Of a stretch of DNA of 64,000 nt, positions 1 to 8,529 are shown one piece after another (the stretch's first letter is position 1; every line of letters starts with the position of its first letter). Below the pieces are notes generated by a model that saw only the letters and a list, made by a program, of their open reading frames with translations, had not been told where the DNA came from and ran no database searches. A program made the translations under genes and the position numbers. Origin of the DNA: Terribacillus halophilus (GTDB taxonomy: Bacteria > Bacillota > Bacilli > Bacillales > Amphibacillaceae); NCBI RefSeq assembly GCF_900162685.1, contig NZ_LT727828.1:1294723-1358722 (forward strand), read 5' to 3'.

Positions 1-1
1 A

Positions 2-271
2 GCCACTGTAAAAGGCTCCGCCTATCATGTAAGCACAGAGCTGGATTTGCGCGGAGAACGATATGAGGATGCACTGCGCCGCGTAGAAAAATATGTGGAT
101 GATGCGCTATTAGCTGGATATCCGCAAGTATCGATTATCCACGGTAAAGGAACAGGCGCATTACGGACTGGTGTACAGGAATTTGCCAAACGTCATCGTG
201 CTGTGAAAAATCATCGCTCCGGCGGAATGAGTGAAGGCGGAACTGGTGTTACCGTGCTGGAATTTCAGTAA
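2..271 (+). CDS. mutS2: MutS2 (MutSB), C-terminal Smr domain, 5' end outside window
   Basis: The frame is open from base 2 and ends with TAA at 269-271. The visible 89 residues form an Smr domain, with the hallmark DLRG motif followed by [11 protein letters not shown] and a glycine-rich end. In MutS2 the Smr domain is a nuclease module. B. subtilis MutS2 has been linked to recombination control and to rescue of collided ribosomes. Position next to a yshE-like gene and trxA-uvrC supports mutS2 rather than a free-standing Smr protein. The start lies upstream of the window. Confidence 0.9.
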   Translation, partial: ATVKGSAYHVSTELDLRGERYEDALRRVEKYVDDALLAGYPQVSIIHGKGTGALRTGVQEFAKRHRAVKNHRSGGMSEGGTGVTVLEFQ

Positions 272-292
272 CGACCGGGGGAATTCGAAGTT

Positions 293-697
293 ATGGAGTC
301 ATTTTGGGAAAATACGTTTGTCCTGACAGCTGCTCGCTATAGCGTGGCAGTATTGAGCATTATTGTATTTATGGCTATTTTCGAGCTGGTTACTTCTTAT
401 AAGAACTGGGAAGAAATCAGACGCGGAAACTTATCAGTAGCAATGGCGACTGGGGGAAAGATGTTCGGAATTACGAATGTACTTCGTTTTTCTTATGAAC
501 ATAATGATGGTATTTTGCAAAGTATCGTGTGGAGTTCCGTCGGCTTCGTCATGCTGCTGATCGGTTATTTTATCTTTGAGTTCCTTACGCCGACTTATAA
601 GATTGATGCGGAGATTGCGAATGATAATCGCGCAGTTGGATTTATATCTCTTGTTATTTCCGTAGGATTGTCATATGTTATAGGAGCAAGTATTTAG
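293..697 (+). CDS. yshE: DUF350-family membrane protein (YshE-like)
   Basis: This 134-residue protein has four hydrophobic segments (about 13-33, 57-77, 80-100 and 112-132), the layout of the DUF350 (UPF0719) family. The start follows GGGGGAATT 22 bp after mutS2, so the two are probably co-transcribed, as in B. subtilis. Molecular function is unknown. In B. subtilis the next genes are the fatty-acid degradation cluster lcfA-fadR-fadB-etfBA; here trxA follows after 99 bp. Confidence 0.85.
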   Translation: MESFWENTFVLTAARYSVAVLSIIVFMAIFELVTSYKNWEEIRRGNLSVAMATGGKMFGITNVLRFSYEHNDGILQSIVWSSVGFVMLLIGYFIFEFLTPTYKIDAEIANDNRAVGFISLVISVGLSYVIGASI

Positions 698-758
698 TAC
701 GATGTTTAGGAATGGAGCCTTCTAAGCAAACTATTAGCGTTCCGGACTTCAGCAGTGC

Positions 759-764
759 TATACT
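759..764 (+). promoter_or_regulatory. Possible extended -10 promoter of trxA
   Basis: TATACT is preceded by TG (TGCTATACT, 757-764), an extended -10 about 33 bp before the trxA start codon. No good -35 box lies 16-18 bp upstream. B. subtilis trxA has sigma-A and sigma-B promoters; only a sigma-A-like element is suggested here. Confidence 0.4.
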
Positions 765-796
765 CTGGTGAAAGCTTTATTTAGGAGGAATAGACA

Positions 797-1111
797 ATGG
801 CAATTGTAAATGCAACGGATTCAAACTTTAGTACAGAAACTGGCGAAGGACTTGTCCTTGCTGACTTTTGGGCAACTTGGTGCGGCCCTTGTAAAATGAT
901 CGCTCCAGTATTGGAAGAAATCGATGGCGAAATGAGCGATAAAGTAAAAATCGTAAAACTTGACGTTGACGAAAACCAAGCTACTGCTGGTAAATTTGGC
1001 GTAATGAGCATCCCGACTTTGCTTCTTTTCAAAGATGGCGAAGTAGTAGACCAAGTAATTGGTTACCAGCCAAAAGAAGCTCTTGTTGAGCTAGTAAACA
1101 AACACGCGTAA
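797..1111 (+). CDS. trxA: Thioredoxin
   Basis: This is a 104-residue single-domain thioredoxin, the normal length for the family. The WCGPC redox site has cysteines 29 and 32, and the cis-proline is Pro74 in the SIPT motif. It is the general cytosolic protein disulfide reductase, recycled by thioredoxin reductase (not in this window). A strong ribosome binding site (TTTAGGAGGAATAG) precedes the ATG. Codon use is strongly biased, as expected for a highly expressed gene. A hairpin terminator separates it from uvrC. Confidence 0.97.
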   Translation: MAIVNATDSNFSTETGEGLVLADFWATWCGPCKMIAPVLEEIDGEMSDKVKIVKLDVDENQATAGKFGVMSIPTLLLFKDGEVVDQVIGYQPKEALVELVNKHA

Positions 1112-1128
1112 GCAATCATGAATTGGAT

Positions 1129-1160
1129 CCCTTGTTACTTCCTGTAGCAAGGGTTCCTTT
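1129..1160 (+). terminator. Rho-independent terminator of trxA
   Basis: CCCTTGTTAC (1129-1138) pairs with GTAGCAAGGG (1144-1153) with one wobble, followed by TTCCTTT. It lies 18 bp after the trxA stop. Confidence 0.75.
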
Positions 1161-1190
1161 ATGTAAAGAATTGTATAGAGGGGAAAGCGA

Positions 1191-2993
1191 ATGAACAAGA
1201 CGATTACAGATAAACTCGCTGTTCTGCCGCCGCAGCCTGGCTGTTATTTGATGAAAGATAAAAATGGGACAGTCATCTATGTTGGAAAGTCTAAGACACT
1301 CCGCAACCGCGTGCGCTCCTATTTTACTGGTGCACACGACCGCAAAACGCAGCGGCTTGTCACAGAGATTGTCGATTTCGAATACATTGTCACCTCCTCC
1401 GAAATCGAAGCACTCATTTTAGAAATGAATTTAATCAAAAAATACGATCCCAAATATAACATCCTTCTAAAGGATGATAAGACATATCCCTATTTGAAAA
1501 TTACAGCAGAAGAACAGCCGCGCTTGCTGGTGACACGAAAAGTGAAAAAAGACAAAGGCAAATATTTTGGACCATATCCGAACGTAATCGCAGCCAGGGA
1601 AACGAAGAAACTGCTGGACAGGCTTTACCCGCTGCGTAAATGTAATACGATGCCCGACCGCGTTTGCTTGTATTACCATATGCACCAATGCCTTGGTCCT
1701 TGTGTGTATCCTGTCTCCCAAGAAACAAACCGTAATATCGTACAAAATATTACGACCTTCTTAAATGGCGGACACCATCAGATTAAGAAGGATTTGCAGC
1801 AAAGGATGCAGGAAGCTTCGGAAGAACTTGATTTTGAGCGGGCAAAAGAACTGCGAGATCAAATTCAGCATATTGAATCTGTCATGGAGCAGCAGAAGAT
1901 GACATTAACGGATCAGACAGACAGAGATGTGTTCGGCTTTGCTTATGACAAAGGCTGGATGTGTGTGCAAGTATTCTTTATCCGCCAAGGTAAGCTGATT
2001 GAGCGTGATGTCAGCATGTTCCCGTTTTTTGATGAACCAGAAGAGACATTCCTTACGTTTGTCGGACGTTTCTATTTGCATCAAAACCATCTAATGCCAA
2101 AACAGGTACTCGTACCAATTGGCACGAACGTGGAAGGACTGCAGCAGCTATTGGATACCGATGTTGCCATCCCATTCCGAGGTCGGAAAAAAGAGCTAGT
2201 GGAACTTGCTAGAAAGAATGCGAAAATCGCTATTAAAGAAAAATTCTCGCTTATCGAACGTGATGAAGACCGAACAATTAAAGCAGTAGAGTCACTTGGA
2301 GAAAAATTGAATATCGAAACACCGCATCGAATTGAAGCTTTTGACAACTCGAATATCCAAGGAACCGATCCAGTATCAGCGATGATTGTTTTCACCGACG
2401 GTCGCCCGGACAAAAAGGAATACCGAAAGTACAAAGTTCGTGATGTAAAAGGCCCGGATGATTACGATACAATGCGTGAAGTCATCAGACGTCGCTACAA
2501 GCGCGTATTACAGGATAACCTGCCGCTGCCTGACTTAATTGTCATTGACGGTGGTAAGGGTCAAATGAGCGCTGCTTTGGAAGTACTGGAGGACGAGCTT
2601 GGACTGGATATTCCGGTTTGCGGTCTCGCAAAGGATGACAAGCACCGAACGAGTGAACTGCTTTATGGTACACCGCCAGAAGTTGTTAATTTCGATCGAA
2701 ATGCTCAGGATTTTTATCTGGTTCAGCGTATACAGGATGAAGTCCACCGCTTCGCCATCAGCTTCCACCGTCAACTTCGCGGCAAGAGTGCGATCAAATC
2801 CAAGTTGGATGATATCCCTGGCGTAGGAGAGAAGCGCAGAAGATTGCTTATGCGCCATTTCAAATCAGTTCCCGCTATCCAGGAAGCTTCTGTCGAAGAG
2901 ATTAGCAAGCTTGGTATACCAGCACCGACTGCGCAAGTTATATTGAATCACTTGAATAACCCGCAAGATGAACAGGAGAATGAACAAGAATAG
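1191..2993 (+). CDS. uvrC: UvrABC excinuclease subunit C
   Basis: This 600-residue protein has full UvrC architecture. It has an N-terminal GIY-YIG nuclease (about 14-95; PGCYLMKD, then IYVGKSK) for the 3' incision. The UVR motif ([11 protein letters not shown], about 215-228) contacts UvrB. The RNase-H-like nuclease (about 375-540; [12 protein letters not shown]) makes the 5' incision, and a C-terminal helix-hairpin-helix has [18 protein letters not shown]. It acts in nucleotide excision repair with UvrA and UvrB, which are encoded elsewhere. The start follows GAGGGGAAAG. The trxA-uvrC order matches B. subtilis, but lysC does not follow. Confidence 0.97.
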   Translation: MNKTITDKLAVLPPQPGCYLMKDKNGTVIYVGKSKTLRNRVRSYFTGAHDRKTQRLVTEIVDFEYIVTSSEIEALILEMNLIKKYDPKYNILLKDDKTYPYLKITAEEQPRLLVTRKVKKDKGKYFGPYPNVIAARETKKLLDRLYPLRKCNTMPDRVCLYYHMHQCLGPCVYPVSQETNRNIVQNITTFLNGGHHQIKKDLQQRMQEASEELDFERAKELRDQIQHIESVMEQQKMTLTDQTDRDVFGFAYDKGWMCVQVFFIRQGKLIERDVSMFPFFDEPEETFLTFVGRFYLHQNHLMPKQVLVPIGTNVEGLQQLLDTDVAIPFRGRKKELVELARKNAKIAIKEKFSLIERDEDRTIKAVESLGEKLNIETPHRIEAFDNSNIQGTDPVSAMIVFTDGRPDKKEYRKYKVRDVKGPDDYDTMREVIRRRYKRVLQDNLPLPDLIVIDGGKGQMSAALEVLEDELGLDIPVCGLAKDDKHRTSELLYGTPPEVVNFDRNAQDFYLVQRIQDEVHRFAISFHRQLRGKSAIKSKLDDIPGVGEKRRRLLMRHFKSVPAIQEASVEEISKLGIPAPTAQVILNHLNNPQDEQENEQE

Positions 2994-3023
2994 ACCAGGC
3001 TTATGATGCTCTGGTCTTTTTTT
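2992..3023 (+). terminator. Terminator of uvrC
   Basis: AGACCAG (2992-2998) and CTGGTCT (3011-3017), separated by 12 bases and followed by a run of T, form a compact intrinsic terminator. It begins inside the uvrC stop codon. It also argues against translation of the next gene starting at the ATG inside the loop (3003). Confidence 0.8.
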
Positions 3024-3032
3024 TATGAGGAG

Positions 3033-3491
3033 ATGAGAATTATAAAAGAAGGCAAATACATTGCAATGCCAACCGCGTATCATCATCTTAAAGAGGAAGT
3101 TGTAAAAGAAAGCTGGACTAGAACCATGAAAGAAATGTTGTCCCTCCGTCTCCGGGAACATTTCCCTTATGATGATTTGAGGCATTTGATAGCAGACCAT
3201 CCTAATGCAGATATGTTGGACGGAGCAGATTGGAATACATATTGGATGGATATTGCTGCTGCCGTACATCCTATAGGAAGAGGCAAGCTGCCAAGCAGAT
3301 CTTTTGTTGCGTGGTGCAGCAAAAACTTCTTTTCGCATCATCCAGAATGGGCTATTCAAGATAACAGCTTTATTCAAAAGTATCCTGTGTTCTATCACGA
3401 ATATAAAACATTTGAGCTAGCCCGTTTTTACGTACTATTCCTTTATTATAAACAACACGAGGCTGAAAGAGAGAAATATCGATATTACTAG
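3033..3491 (+). CDS. Hypothetical soluble protein, start uncertain
   Basis: From 3033 the frame encodes 152 residues rich in aromatic and charged amino acids, with no transmembrane segment and no motif I recognise. A longer frame opens at 3003, but that ATG is in the loop of the uvrC terminator. ATG 3033 has GAGGAG directly abutting it, too close for normal initiation. ATG 3066 has AGAAGG 13 bases upstream. The true start is therefore either 3033 or 3066. It ends just before a strong bidirectional terminator shared with convergent yslB. It occupies the slot of lysC in B. subtilis but does not resemble aspartokinase. Confidence 0.6.
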   Translation: MRIIKEGKYIAMPTAYHHLKEEVVKESWTRTMKEMLSLRLREHFPYDDLRHLIADHPNADMLDGADWNTYWMDIAAAVHPIGRGKLPSRSFVAWCSKNFFSHHPEWAIQDNSFIQKYPVFYHEYKTFELARFYVLFLYYKQHEAEREKYRYY

Positions 3492-3498
3492 AGCAGAC

Positions 3499-3535
3499 AA
3501 AAAAGACGTGTGAAGATATCCACACGTCTTTTTTC
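3499..3535. terminator. Bidirectional terminator between convergent genes
   Basis: An 11-bp perfect stem (AAAGACGTGTG, pairing with CACACGTCTTT) has A-rich and T-rich flanks on the two sides. It can terminate both the plus-strand gene ending at 3491 and yslB on the minus strand. Confidence 0.85.
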
Positions 3536-3549
3536 GATTCACAAGTACA

Positions 3550-3993
3550 TTAATTTTCCTTTGCAAAATACACATTAAATTGGACATACTCACGTTTCGG
3601 TACATTTTCGTCTACCACTTCACACATAAGTTCTTTGATTTGCTCTATACTGGCAGCCAGGAAGCCTGCTTCCATGCGATATTCCTTCCCGAGACCTACT
3701 TTCCATCTATGTACGACGGGAGCACCAGAGAGTTCGAATGTCATTTCATGCCGCTTTTGTTTGACGAGACTCAGGTTGCCCCAGCCCATCTGAATAAAGA
3801 AATCCTCGATTTGTTCCATGGACGTTGGGTTTACTTTCCGTGCCAGCTTCTTACCAAGAACATAAAGGATAGAGGAGGCGTCCTCGCCTAATAAGTCTGG
3901 TAAACTGACAAAACGCAATATATCATGACCAGCTCCGTGGGTAATGAGCTGCTCCATATAATCTCTGTCGAATTCTTGCATTTTCTTTTGCAT
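3550..3993 (-). CDS. yslB: YslB-like protein, DUF2507
   Basis: This 147-residue soluble protein contains the DUF2507 pattern: a helical N-terminus, then LPDLLGEDASSILYVLGKKL, and a later segment with GWGNLSL and FELSG. YslB has a V4R-like fold of unknown role and sits beside sdhC in B. subtilis. Here it is transcribed divergently from sdhC. The start follows GGAAGGAA-type purines (AAAGGAAGACACGC before ATG). Identification rests on motif and neighbourhood. Confidence 0.85.
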   Translation of the reverse strand: MQKKMQEFDRDYMEQLITHGAGHDILRFVSLPDLLGEDASSILYVLGKKLARKVNPTSMEQIEDFFIQMGWGNLSLVKQKRHEMTFELSGAPVVHRWKVGLGKEYRMEAGFLAASIEQIKELMCEVVDENVPKREYVQFNVYFAKEN

Positions 3994-4181
3994 GCGTGTC
4001 TTCCTTTCCCGCCTTGTTGCAATTACAAGCTATCTGTATTCACTTTAACATGAAAACAGCACTTCCCGCTATTGTCTTTTGACGGAATTAAGAATGTTTA
4101 CACAGCTGACAAAAAATGATTTGTTTCGTCGGTATTTAACAAAATAAAAAAACTGTTTATTAATTTTTTCGAAGCGTTTTC

Positions 4182-4210
4182 TTGACGCCTAAATTTGATA
4201 GTTATACAAT
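4182..4210 (+). promoter_or_regulatory. Sigma-A promoter of sdhCAB
   Basis: TTGACG (4182-4187), a 17-bp spacer and TACAAT (4205-4210) form a near-consensus vegetative promoter, 105 bp upstream of the sdhC start. The resulting untranslated leader is about 100 bases. It lies in the 321-bp yslB-sdhC gap, which holds no other gene. Confidence 0.75.
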
Positions 4211-4264
4211 AATATTGTTAATAACGGATTTTAGTTTTCAATCGGTCTTATTTTTGACCGGTTA

Positions 4265-4278
4265 TGAAAACGCAATCA
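4265..4278. promoter_or_regulatory. Candidate CcpA site (cre) in the sdh leader
   Basis: TGAAAACGCAATCA fits the cre pattern (central CG, outer TG and CA), with one mismatch to TGWAARCGYTWNCW. It sits about 50-65 bp downstream of the sdh transcription start, where a bound CcpA would act as a roadblock. This suggests catabolite repression of succinate dehydrogenase; it has not been tested. Confidence 0.45.
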
Positions 4279-4314
4279 TTCTGTTAATTCAGAGAGCTAC
4301 AGAGGGGGGTACGT

Positions 4315-4935
4315 ATGAACGAGAATCGAGAGTTTTTCTACCGCAGGCTGCATTCGTTGTTGGGAGTGCTTCCAATTGGAATCTTCCTTATCCAGCACTT
4401 GGTAATTAACCATTTTGCTGCATACGGAAGCGACAGCTTTAATAAAGCTGCCGGTTTCATGCACGATCTTCCATTCCGCTTTGTCCTTGAATGGGTGGTT
4501 ATTTACATACCAATCCTATACCATGCCATTCTCGGTGTGTACATTGTACTGACTGGTAAGAACAATGCGAGAAGATATGGCTACTTCCGTAACTTAATGT
4601 TCTTGCTGCAGCGGGTCACTGGTATCGTAACATTGATTTTCATTGCGTGGCATGTCTATCAAACTCGTATTATTACAATCTTTACGCAGGAAACGATTGA
4701 CTTTGATTTCATGGAAGCGATTCTTACGCAGCCATTTTTCTTCTGGTTCTACTTGATTGGCGTCATTTCCACAACGTTCCACTTTGCGAACGGCTTATGG
4801 AGTTTCCTGGTTACATGGGGCATTACCGTGTCTCCGCGTTCTCAGCGAATCGCGACATATGCGACGCTGCTTGTATTCCTGGGCGTTACGTATTTGGGAA
4901 TACGTTCCTTGCTTGCAATCGGTATGGGCGTATAA
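4315..4935 (+). CDS. sdhC: Succinate dehydrogenase cytochrome b558 subunit
   Basis: This 206-residue protein has five transmembrane segments and is the membrane anchor of the Bacillus-type (single-anchor, dihaem) succinate:menaquinone oxidoreductase. Histidines 28, 70, 113 and 156 match the four axial haem ligands known in B. subtilis SdhC. It anchors SdhA and SdhB on the cytoplasmic side and passes electrons to menaquinone. The ribosome binding site is GAGGGGGG. It is first in the sdhCAB operon and precedes sdhA by 32 bp. Confidence 0.97.
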   Translation: MNENREFFYRRLHSLLGVLPIGIFLIQHLVINHFAAYGSDSFNKAAGFMHDLPFRFVLEWVVIYIPILYHAILGVYIVLTGKNNARRYGYFRNLMFLLQRVTGIVTLIFIAWHVYQTRIITIFTQETIDFDFMEAILTQPFFFWFYLIGVISTTFHFANGLWSFLVTWGITVSPRSQRIATYATLLVFLGVTYLGIRSLLAIGMGV

Positions 4936-4967
4936 GATAGCAGCTTTAAGAAAGGGGACTTAAAGAT

Positions 4968-6737
4968 ATGAGTAAACGTAACATAGTAGTCGTCGGCGGG
5001 GGACTTGCAGGGTTGATGGCTACCATCAAAGCTGCAGAAGCTGGCGTCCATGTAGATTTATTATCCATTGTACCAGTGAAACGCTCCCACTCTGTTTGTG
5101 CCCAGGGCGGCATTAACGGAGCAGTGAATACAAAAGGGGAAGGCGATTCCACATGGGAACATTTTGACGATACAGTATACGGCGGAGATTTCCTTGCCAA
5201 CCAAGGTCCGGTTAAAGGAATGTGTGATGCTGCACCAAGCATTATCCATATGCTCGACCGAATGGGCGTTATGTTCAACAGAACGCCAGAAGGACTGCTT
5301 GATTTTCGCCGTTTCGGAGGTACACAATACCACCGGACAGCTTACGCTGGTGCGACGACTGGCCAGCAGCTGCTTTACGCGCTGGACGAACAAGTCCGCC
5401 GCTTCGAAACAGCTGGACTGGTAACGAAATATGAAGGCTGGGAATTTGTTCATGCAATCATTGATGAAGAAGGTGTCGGACGCGGTATCCTGACACAGAA
5501 CATCCAATCCCATGAATTGCGCGCATTGCGTGCAGATGCTGTCATTATGGCAACAGGCGGACCTGGGATTATCTTCGGTAAATCGACAAACTCCATTATC
5601 AATACAGGTTCGGCTGCTGGTGCTTTGTATGAGCAAGGCGCAATTTATGCGAATGGAGAGTTCATCCAGATTCACCCGACCGCGATACCAGGTGATGATA
5701 AACTTCGCTTGATGAGTGAATCTGCCCGCGGAGAAGGCGGCCGTGTTTGGACGTATAAAGATGGTGAGCCTTGGTACTTCTTAGAAGAGAAATATCCGGC
5801 TTACGGAAACTTGGTGCCGCGTGACATCGCCACTCGAGAAATTTTCGATGTGTGTGTGAACCAAAAGCTCGGTATCAATGGGGAGAACATGGTGTACCTT
5901 GATCTTTCTCATAAAGATCCGAAAGAATTAGATGTCAAACTGGGTGGAATTATCGAGATCTACGAGAAATTCGCAGGAGATGATCCGCGCAAAGTACCGA
6001 TGAAGATCTTCCCAGCCGTACACTATTCGATGGGTGGTTTATGGATCAGCGATGATCAGATGACAAACATTCCAGGAATATTCGCGGCTGGAGAATGTGA
6101 TTACTCACAGCACGGTGCGAATCGTCTTGGTGCGAACTCCCTGCTGTCTGCTATTTATGGCGGAATGGTTGCAGGACCAAACGCAATTAAGTATATCGAT
6201 GGATTAGATAAGCACGCAGATGACCTTTCCAGCAAACTGTTCGACGATGCCCTTGCAAAAGAGCAGGCGTCCTTCGATAAGCTGATTAAGATGGACGGGA
6301 AGGAAAATGCGTACAAGCTGCATCGTGAGCTCGGCGAGTGGATGACAGATAACGTGACAGTTGTTCGGGAAAACAGCAAGCTGCTGAAAACAGACGATAA
6401 ACTGCAGGAGCTTCAGGAACGCTGGAACAATATCAACATCCATGATACGTCGCTTTGGAGCAACCAAGGTGTAATGTTCACACGCCAGCTGAAGAATATG
6501 CTTCACTTAGCACGTGTGATGACAATTGGTGCCTACCAGCGGAACGAAAGCCGCGGAGCCCATTACAAGCCGGAATTCCCGGAACGTAATGATGAAGACT
6601 TCTTGAAAACAACTATGGCTAGATATGATGAATCTACCAACTCACCACATATCTATTACGAAGCAGTCGACACTTCCTATATCGAGCCAAGAAAACGTGA
6701 CTACAGCCAAGCGAAAGCGAAGGAGGCAAAAGCATAA
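4968..6737 (+). CDS. sdhA: Succinate dehydrogenase flavoprotein subunit
   Basis: This 589-residue subunit oxidises succinate to fumarate. The N-terminal dinucleotide-binding loop is VVGGGLAGL (about 6-14). The FAD-attachment signature RSHSVCAQGG carries the covalently flavinylated His at about residue 40. Active-site elements HPTAIPG, HYSMGG and RLGANSLL are all present. The C-terminal helical cap ends in a lysine-rich tail. Length is normal for the Bacillus enzyme. The stop codon overlaps the sdhB start by one base (TAATG), implying translational coupling. Confidence 0.98.
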   Translation: MSKRNIVVVGGGLAGLMATIKAAEAGVHVDLLSIVPVKRSHSVCAQGGINGAVNTKGEGDSTWEHFDDTVYGGDFLANQGPVKGMCDAAPSIIHMLDRMGVMFNRTPEGLLDFRRFGGTQYHRTAYAGATTGQQLLYALDEQVRRFETAGLVTKYEGWEFVHAIIDEEGVGRGILTQNIQSHELRALRADAVIMATGGPGIIFGKSTNSIINTGSAAGALYEQGAIYANGEFIQIHPTAIPGDDKLRLMSESARGEGGRVWTYKDGEPWYFLEEKYPAYGNLVPRDIATREIFDVCVNQKLGINGENMVYLDLSHKDPKELDVKLGGIIEIYEKFAGDDPRKVPMKIFPAVHYSMGGLWISDDQMTNIPGIFAAGECDYSQHGANRLGANSLLSAIYGGMVAGPNAIKYIDGLDKHADDLSSKLFDDALAKEQASFDKLIKMDGKENAYKLHRELGEWMTDNVTVVRENSKLLKTDDKLQELQERWNNINIHDTSLWSNQGVMFTRQLKNMLHLARVMTIGAYQRNESRGAHYKPEFPERNDEDFLKTTMARYDESTNSPHIYYEAVDTSYIEPRKRDYSQAKAKEAKA

Positions 6738-7507
6738 TGGAAGCGACCAAACAAGAGACGGTTACCCTGATTGTTACACGTCAGAACGATCCGAGCAGCG
6801 CTCCTTATGAAGAAACGTTTGAGGTACCATACCGGGAAAATATGAATGTCATCTCTGCCTTAATGGAGATTCGCAGAAACCCAGTGAATGCTGAAGGCAA
6901 GGATTCAACGCCGATTTATTGGGATATGAACTGCCTGGAGGAAGTATGCGGGGCCTGTTCTATGGTTATCAACGGCGAACCTAGACAGTCATGTGCCGCA
7001 CTGATTGATAAACTCGAGCAGCCAATCCGACTTGAGCCAATGTCTACTTTCCCAATCGTTCGAGATTTGGCAGTTGACCGCTCTCAAATGTTCGATAGTC
7101 TGAAAAAAGTTAAAGCATGGGTGCCAATTGATGGTACGTACGATCTTGGACCTGGACCGCGTATGCCGGAGAAAAAACGCCAGTGGGCATATGAACTCTC
7201 CAAGTGCATGACGTGCGGGGTATGCTTGGAAGCATGTCCGAACGTTAACGACAAATCAGACTTTATCGGTCCCGCACCGATTTCCCAAGTCCGTTTGTTC
7301 AACTCCCACCCAACAGGAGCAATGAACAAGGGAGAACGTCTGGAAGCTTTGATGGGCGAAGGCGGCATCGGCAGCTGCGGTAACTCCCAAAACTGCGTCC
7401 AAGTTTGTCCGAAAGGCATTCCGTTGACCACGTCCATCGCCGAGATGAACCGCGCAACGAACATCCAATCGTTTAAGAACTTCTTTGGCAGTGATACGAA
7501 TTATTAA
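6737..7507 (+). CDS. sdhB: Succinate dehydrogenase iron-sulfur subunit
   Basis: This 256-residue subunit carries electrons from SdhA to SdhC. The N-terminal plant-type ferredoxin domain has the 2Fe-2S cysteines in CLEEVCGAC and a later Cys (QSC). The C-terminal domain has CMTCGVCLEACP and CGNSQNCVQVCP for the 4Fe-4S and 3Fe-4S clusters. It completes the respiratory complex II operon and is followed by a strong terminator. In B. subtilis the next genes are ysmA and gerE; here about 13 kb of accessory DNA separates sdhB from gerE. Confidence 0.98.
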   Translation: MEATKQETVTLIVTRQNDPSSAPYEETFEVPYRENMNVISALMEIRRNPVNAEGKDSTPIYWDMNCLEEVCGACSMVINGEPRQSCAALIDKLEQPIRLEPMSTFPIVRDLAVDRSQMFDSLKKVKAWVPIDGTYDLGPGPRMPEKKRQWAYELSKCMTCGVCLEACPNVNDKSDFIGPAPISQVRLFNSHPTGAMNKGERLEALMGEGGIGSCGNSQNCVQVCPKGIPLTTSIAEMNRATNIQSFKNFFGSDTNY

Positions 7508-7515
7508 GACAGAAG

Positions 7516-7548
7516 AACGGAACTCTTACTAGGAGTTCCGTTTTTTTG
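7516..7548 (+). terminator. Terminator of sdhCAB
   Basis: CGGAACTC and GAGTTCCG (8-bp perfect stem, 7-base loop) are followed by seven T residues, 9 bp after the sdhB stop. Confidence 0.92.
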
Positions 7549-7572
7549 TAGGTTGAGGAATGAGGGGGAATA

Positions 7573-7806
7573 GTGATTGATGTAATGAAAAAGAAACAAT
7601 GGGTGTCAGTACTGAAAGGAAGTGAGAAAAGCATTCCTTTTTTAATTCTCTTCCTCATTGTTACCATAAGCATCTTTTACACATATACAATGAAACCCTC
7701 TTGCTACAAAAGCTGCCCAGAATTCGGCAGCTTTTGTAAAGTCAAGGTATGGATTAAGTTTATCGGTGTAAGTATTAAGGAGTTAACTCCAAACCAGATC
7801 CATTGA
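7573..7806 (+). CDS. Doubtful small membrane-peptide ORF
   Basis: A GTG start at 7573 follows GAGGGGGAA and opens a frame with one strong hydrophobic segment (residues about 22-40). The frame then runs through a perfect 13-bp inverted repeat (7704-7739) that looks like a transcription terminator, and overlaps the end of the convergent TetR gene. The natural gene may therefore have been a shorter membrane peptide that lost its stop codon, or the frame may be non-coding. Low confidence. Confidence 0.25.
   Translation: MIDVMKKKQWVSVLKGSEKSIPFLILFLIVTISIFYTYTMKPSCYKSCPEFGSFCKVKVWIKFIGVSIKELTPNQIH
7705..7738. terminator. Hairpin, probable bidirectional terminator
   Basis: TACAAAAGCTGCC and GGCAGCTTTTGTA form a perfect 13-bp stem around a 7-8-base loop, with short T/A runs within the arms. 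It lies between sdhB and the convergent TetR gene. Confidence 0.55.
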
Positions 7807-8377
7807 TAGGTCCCTTGATACTTAATTGAACGATAAATAAAGCCATTTGTTCAGGTGTATAAGGCTTACTGTTTGCTAGCCACCAATATAGCATACTGCT
7901 AATTGCAGTACTTAGGAAGGTTAGCAGAATATCCTTTGGTAGGGGCAACGCTTGCTGACCGAAAAGTGAGTGGAAACGTTCTTGAAAGACATGTAGGATA
8001 GCTGTTTCAAATCTATGTTTTAAGTTTCCTATATCTTCTCGTTTAATTAGTAATTCATAAAACCCACTGTCCTCTTCAACAAGTTGAAATACATACTTTA
8101 TTGTGTTTATAAAGCGATCCTTATATAAGATGCCTTCTGTAAGATGAGCAGCAGGTCGATAAATGTTAAGTATCCTATCCATCCGTTTTTGAATCAACTC
8201 TTCCAAAAGATGGAATTTATCGGTGTAATGTAAATAAAAGGTTGCTCTATTAATCATTGCGCGATCAGCAATTTGTTGAATAGTTATTTTACTAAATTCT
8301 TTTGACTTCAAAAGTTCAAGAAAACTGTTTTCTATTCCTAATAAGGTTTTCTTTACTCTCAAATCTGCAGCAGTCAT
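7775..8377 (-). CDS. TetR/AcrR-family repressor of the adjacent ABC-2 exporter
   Basis: This 200-residue protein has an N-terminal TetR helix-turn-helix at about 22-50 (ITIQQIADRAMINRATFYLHY). The C-terminal ligand domain resembles the DhaS/YhgD type and has a hydrophobic segment late in the sequence. The SD GGGGAG lies 6 bases before the ATG. It is divergent from an ABC ATPase/permease pair, with a perfect palindrome in between, so it probably represses both its own gene and the exporter. The ligand is unknown. Confidence 0.85.
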   Translation of the reverse strand: MTAADLRVKKTLLGIENSFLELLKSKEFSKITIQQIADRAMINRATFYLHYTDKFHLLEELIQKRMDRILNIYRPAAHLTEGILYKDRFINTIKYVFQLVEEDSGFYELLIKREDIGNLKHRFETAILHVFQERFHSLFGQQALPLPKDILLTFLSTAISSMLYWWLANSKPYTPEQMALFIVQLSIKGPINGSGLELTP

Positions 8378-8396
8378 TATTAACTCCCCTAACTAG

Positions 8397-8414
8397 ACAT
8401 ATTTACAAATATGT
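8397..8414. promoter_or_regulatory. Palindromic operator for the TetR repressor
   Basis: ACATATTT-AC-AAATATGT is a perfect 18-bp palindrome 20 bp upstream of the TetR start. It directly precedes a -35-like TTGACA (8422-8427) on the plus strand that could serve the ABC genes; the matching -10 (TTGAAT, 8446-8451, spacer 18) is weak. Placement between divergent genes fits a TetR dimer site. Confidence 0.6.
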
Positions 8415-8529
8415 TGCTTATTTGACAGTTACACTTTATTGCGAATTGAATCCCTCTTTTGGCTATTCCATAATTATACATGAAATAAATGTATCCTACA
8501 CAACAGCTATGGAAAGGAAGGAGAGCGAA

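Noticed and set aside
5061-5675. 204-codon frame antisense to sdhA
   Set aside because: Lies wholly inside a strongly conserved gene on the other strand and has no ribosome site or family motif.
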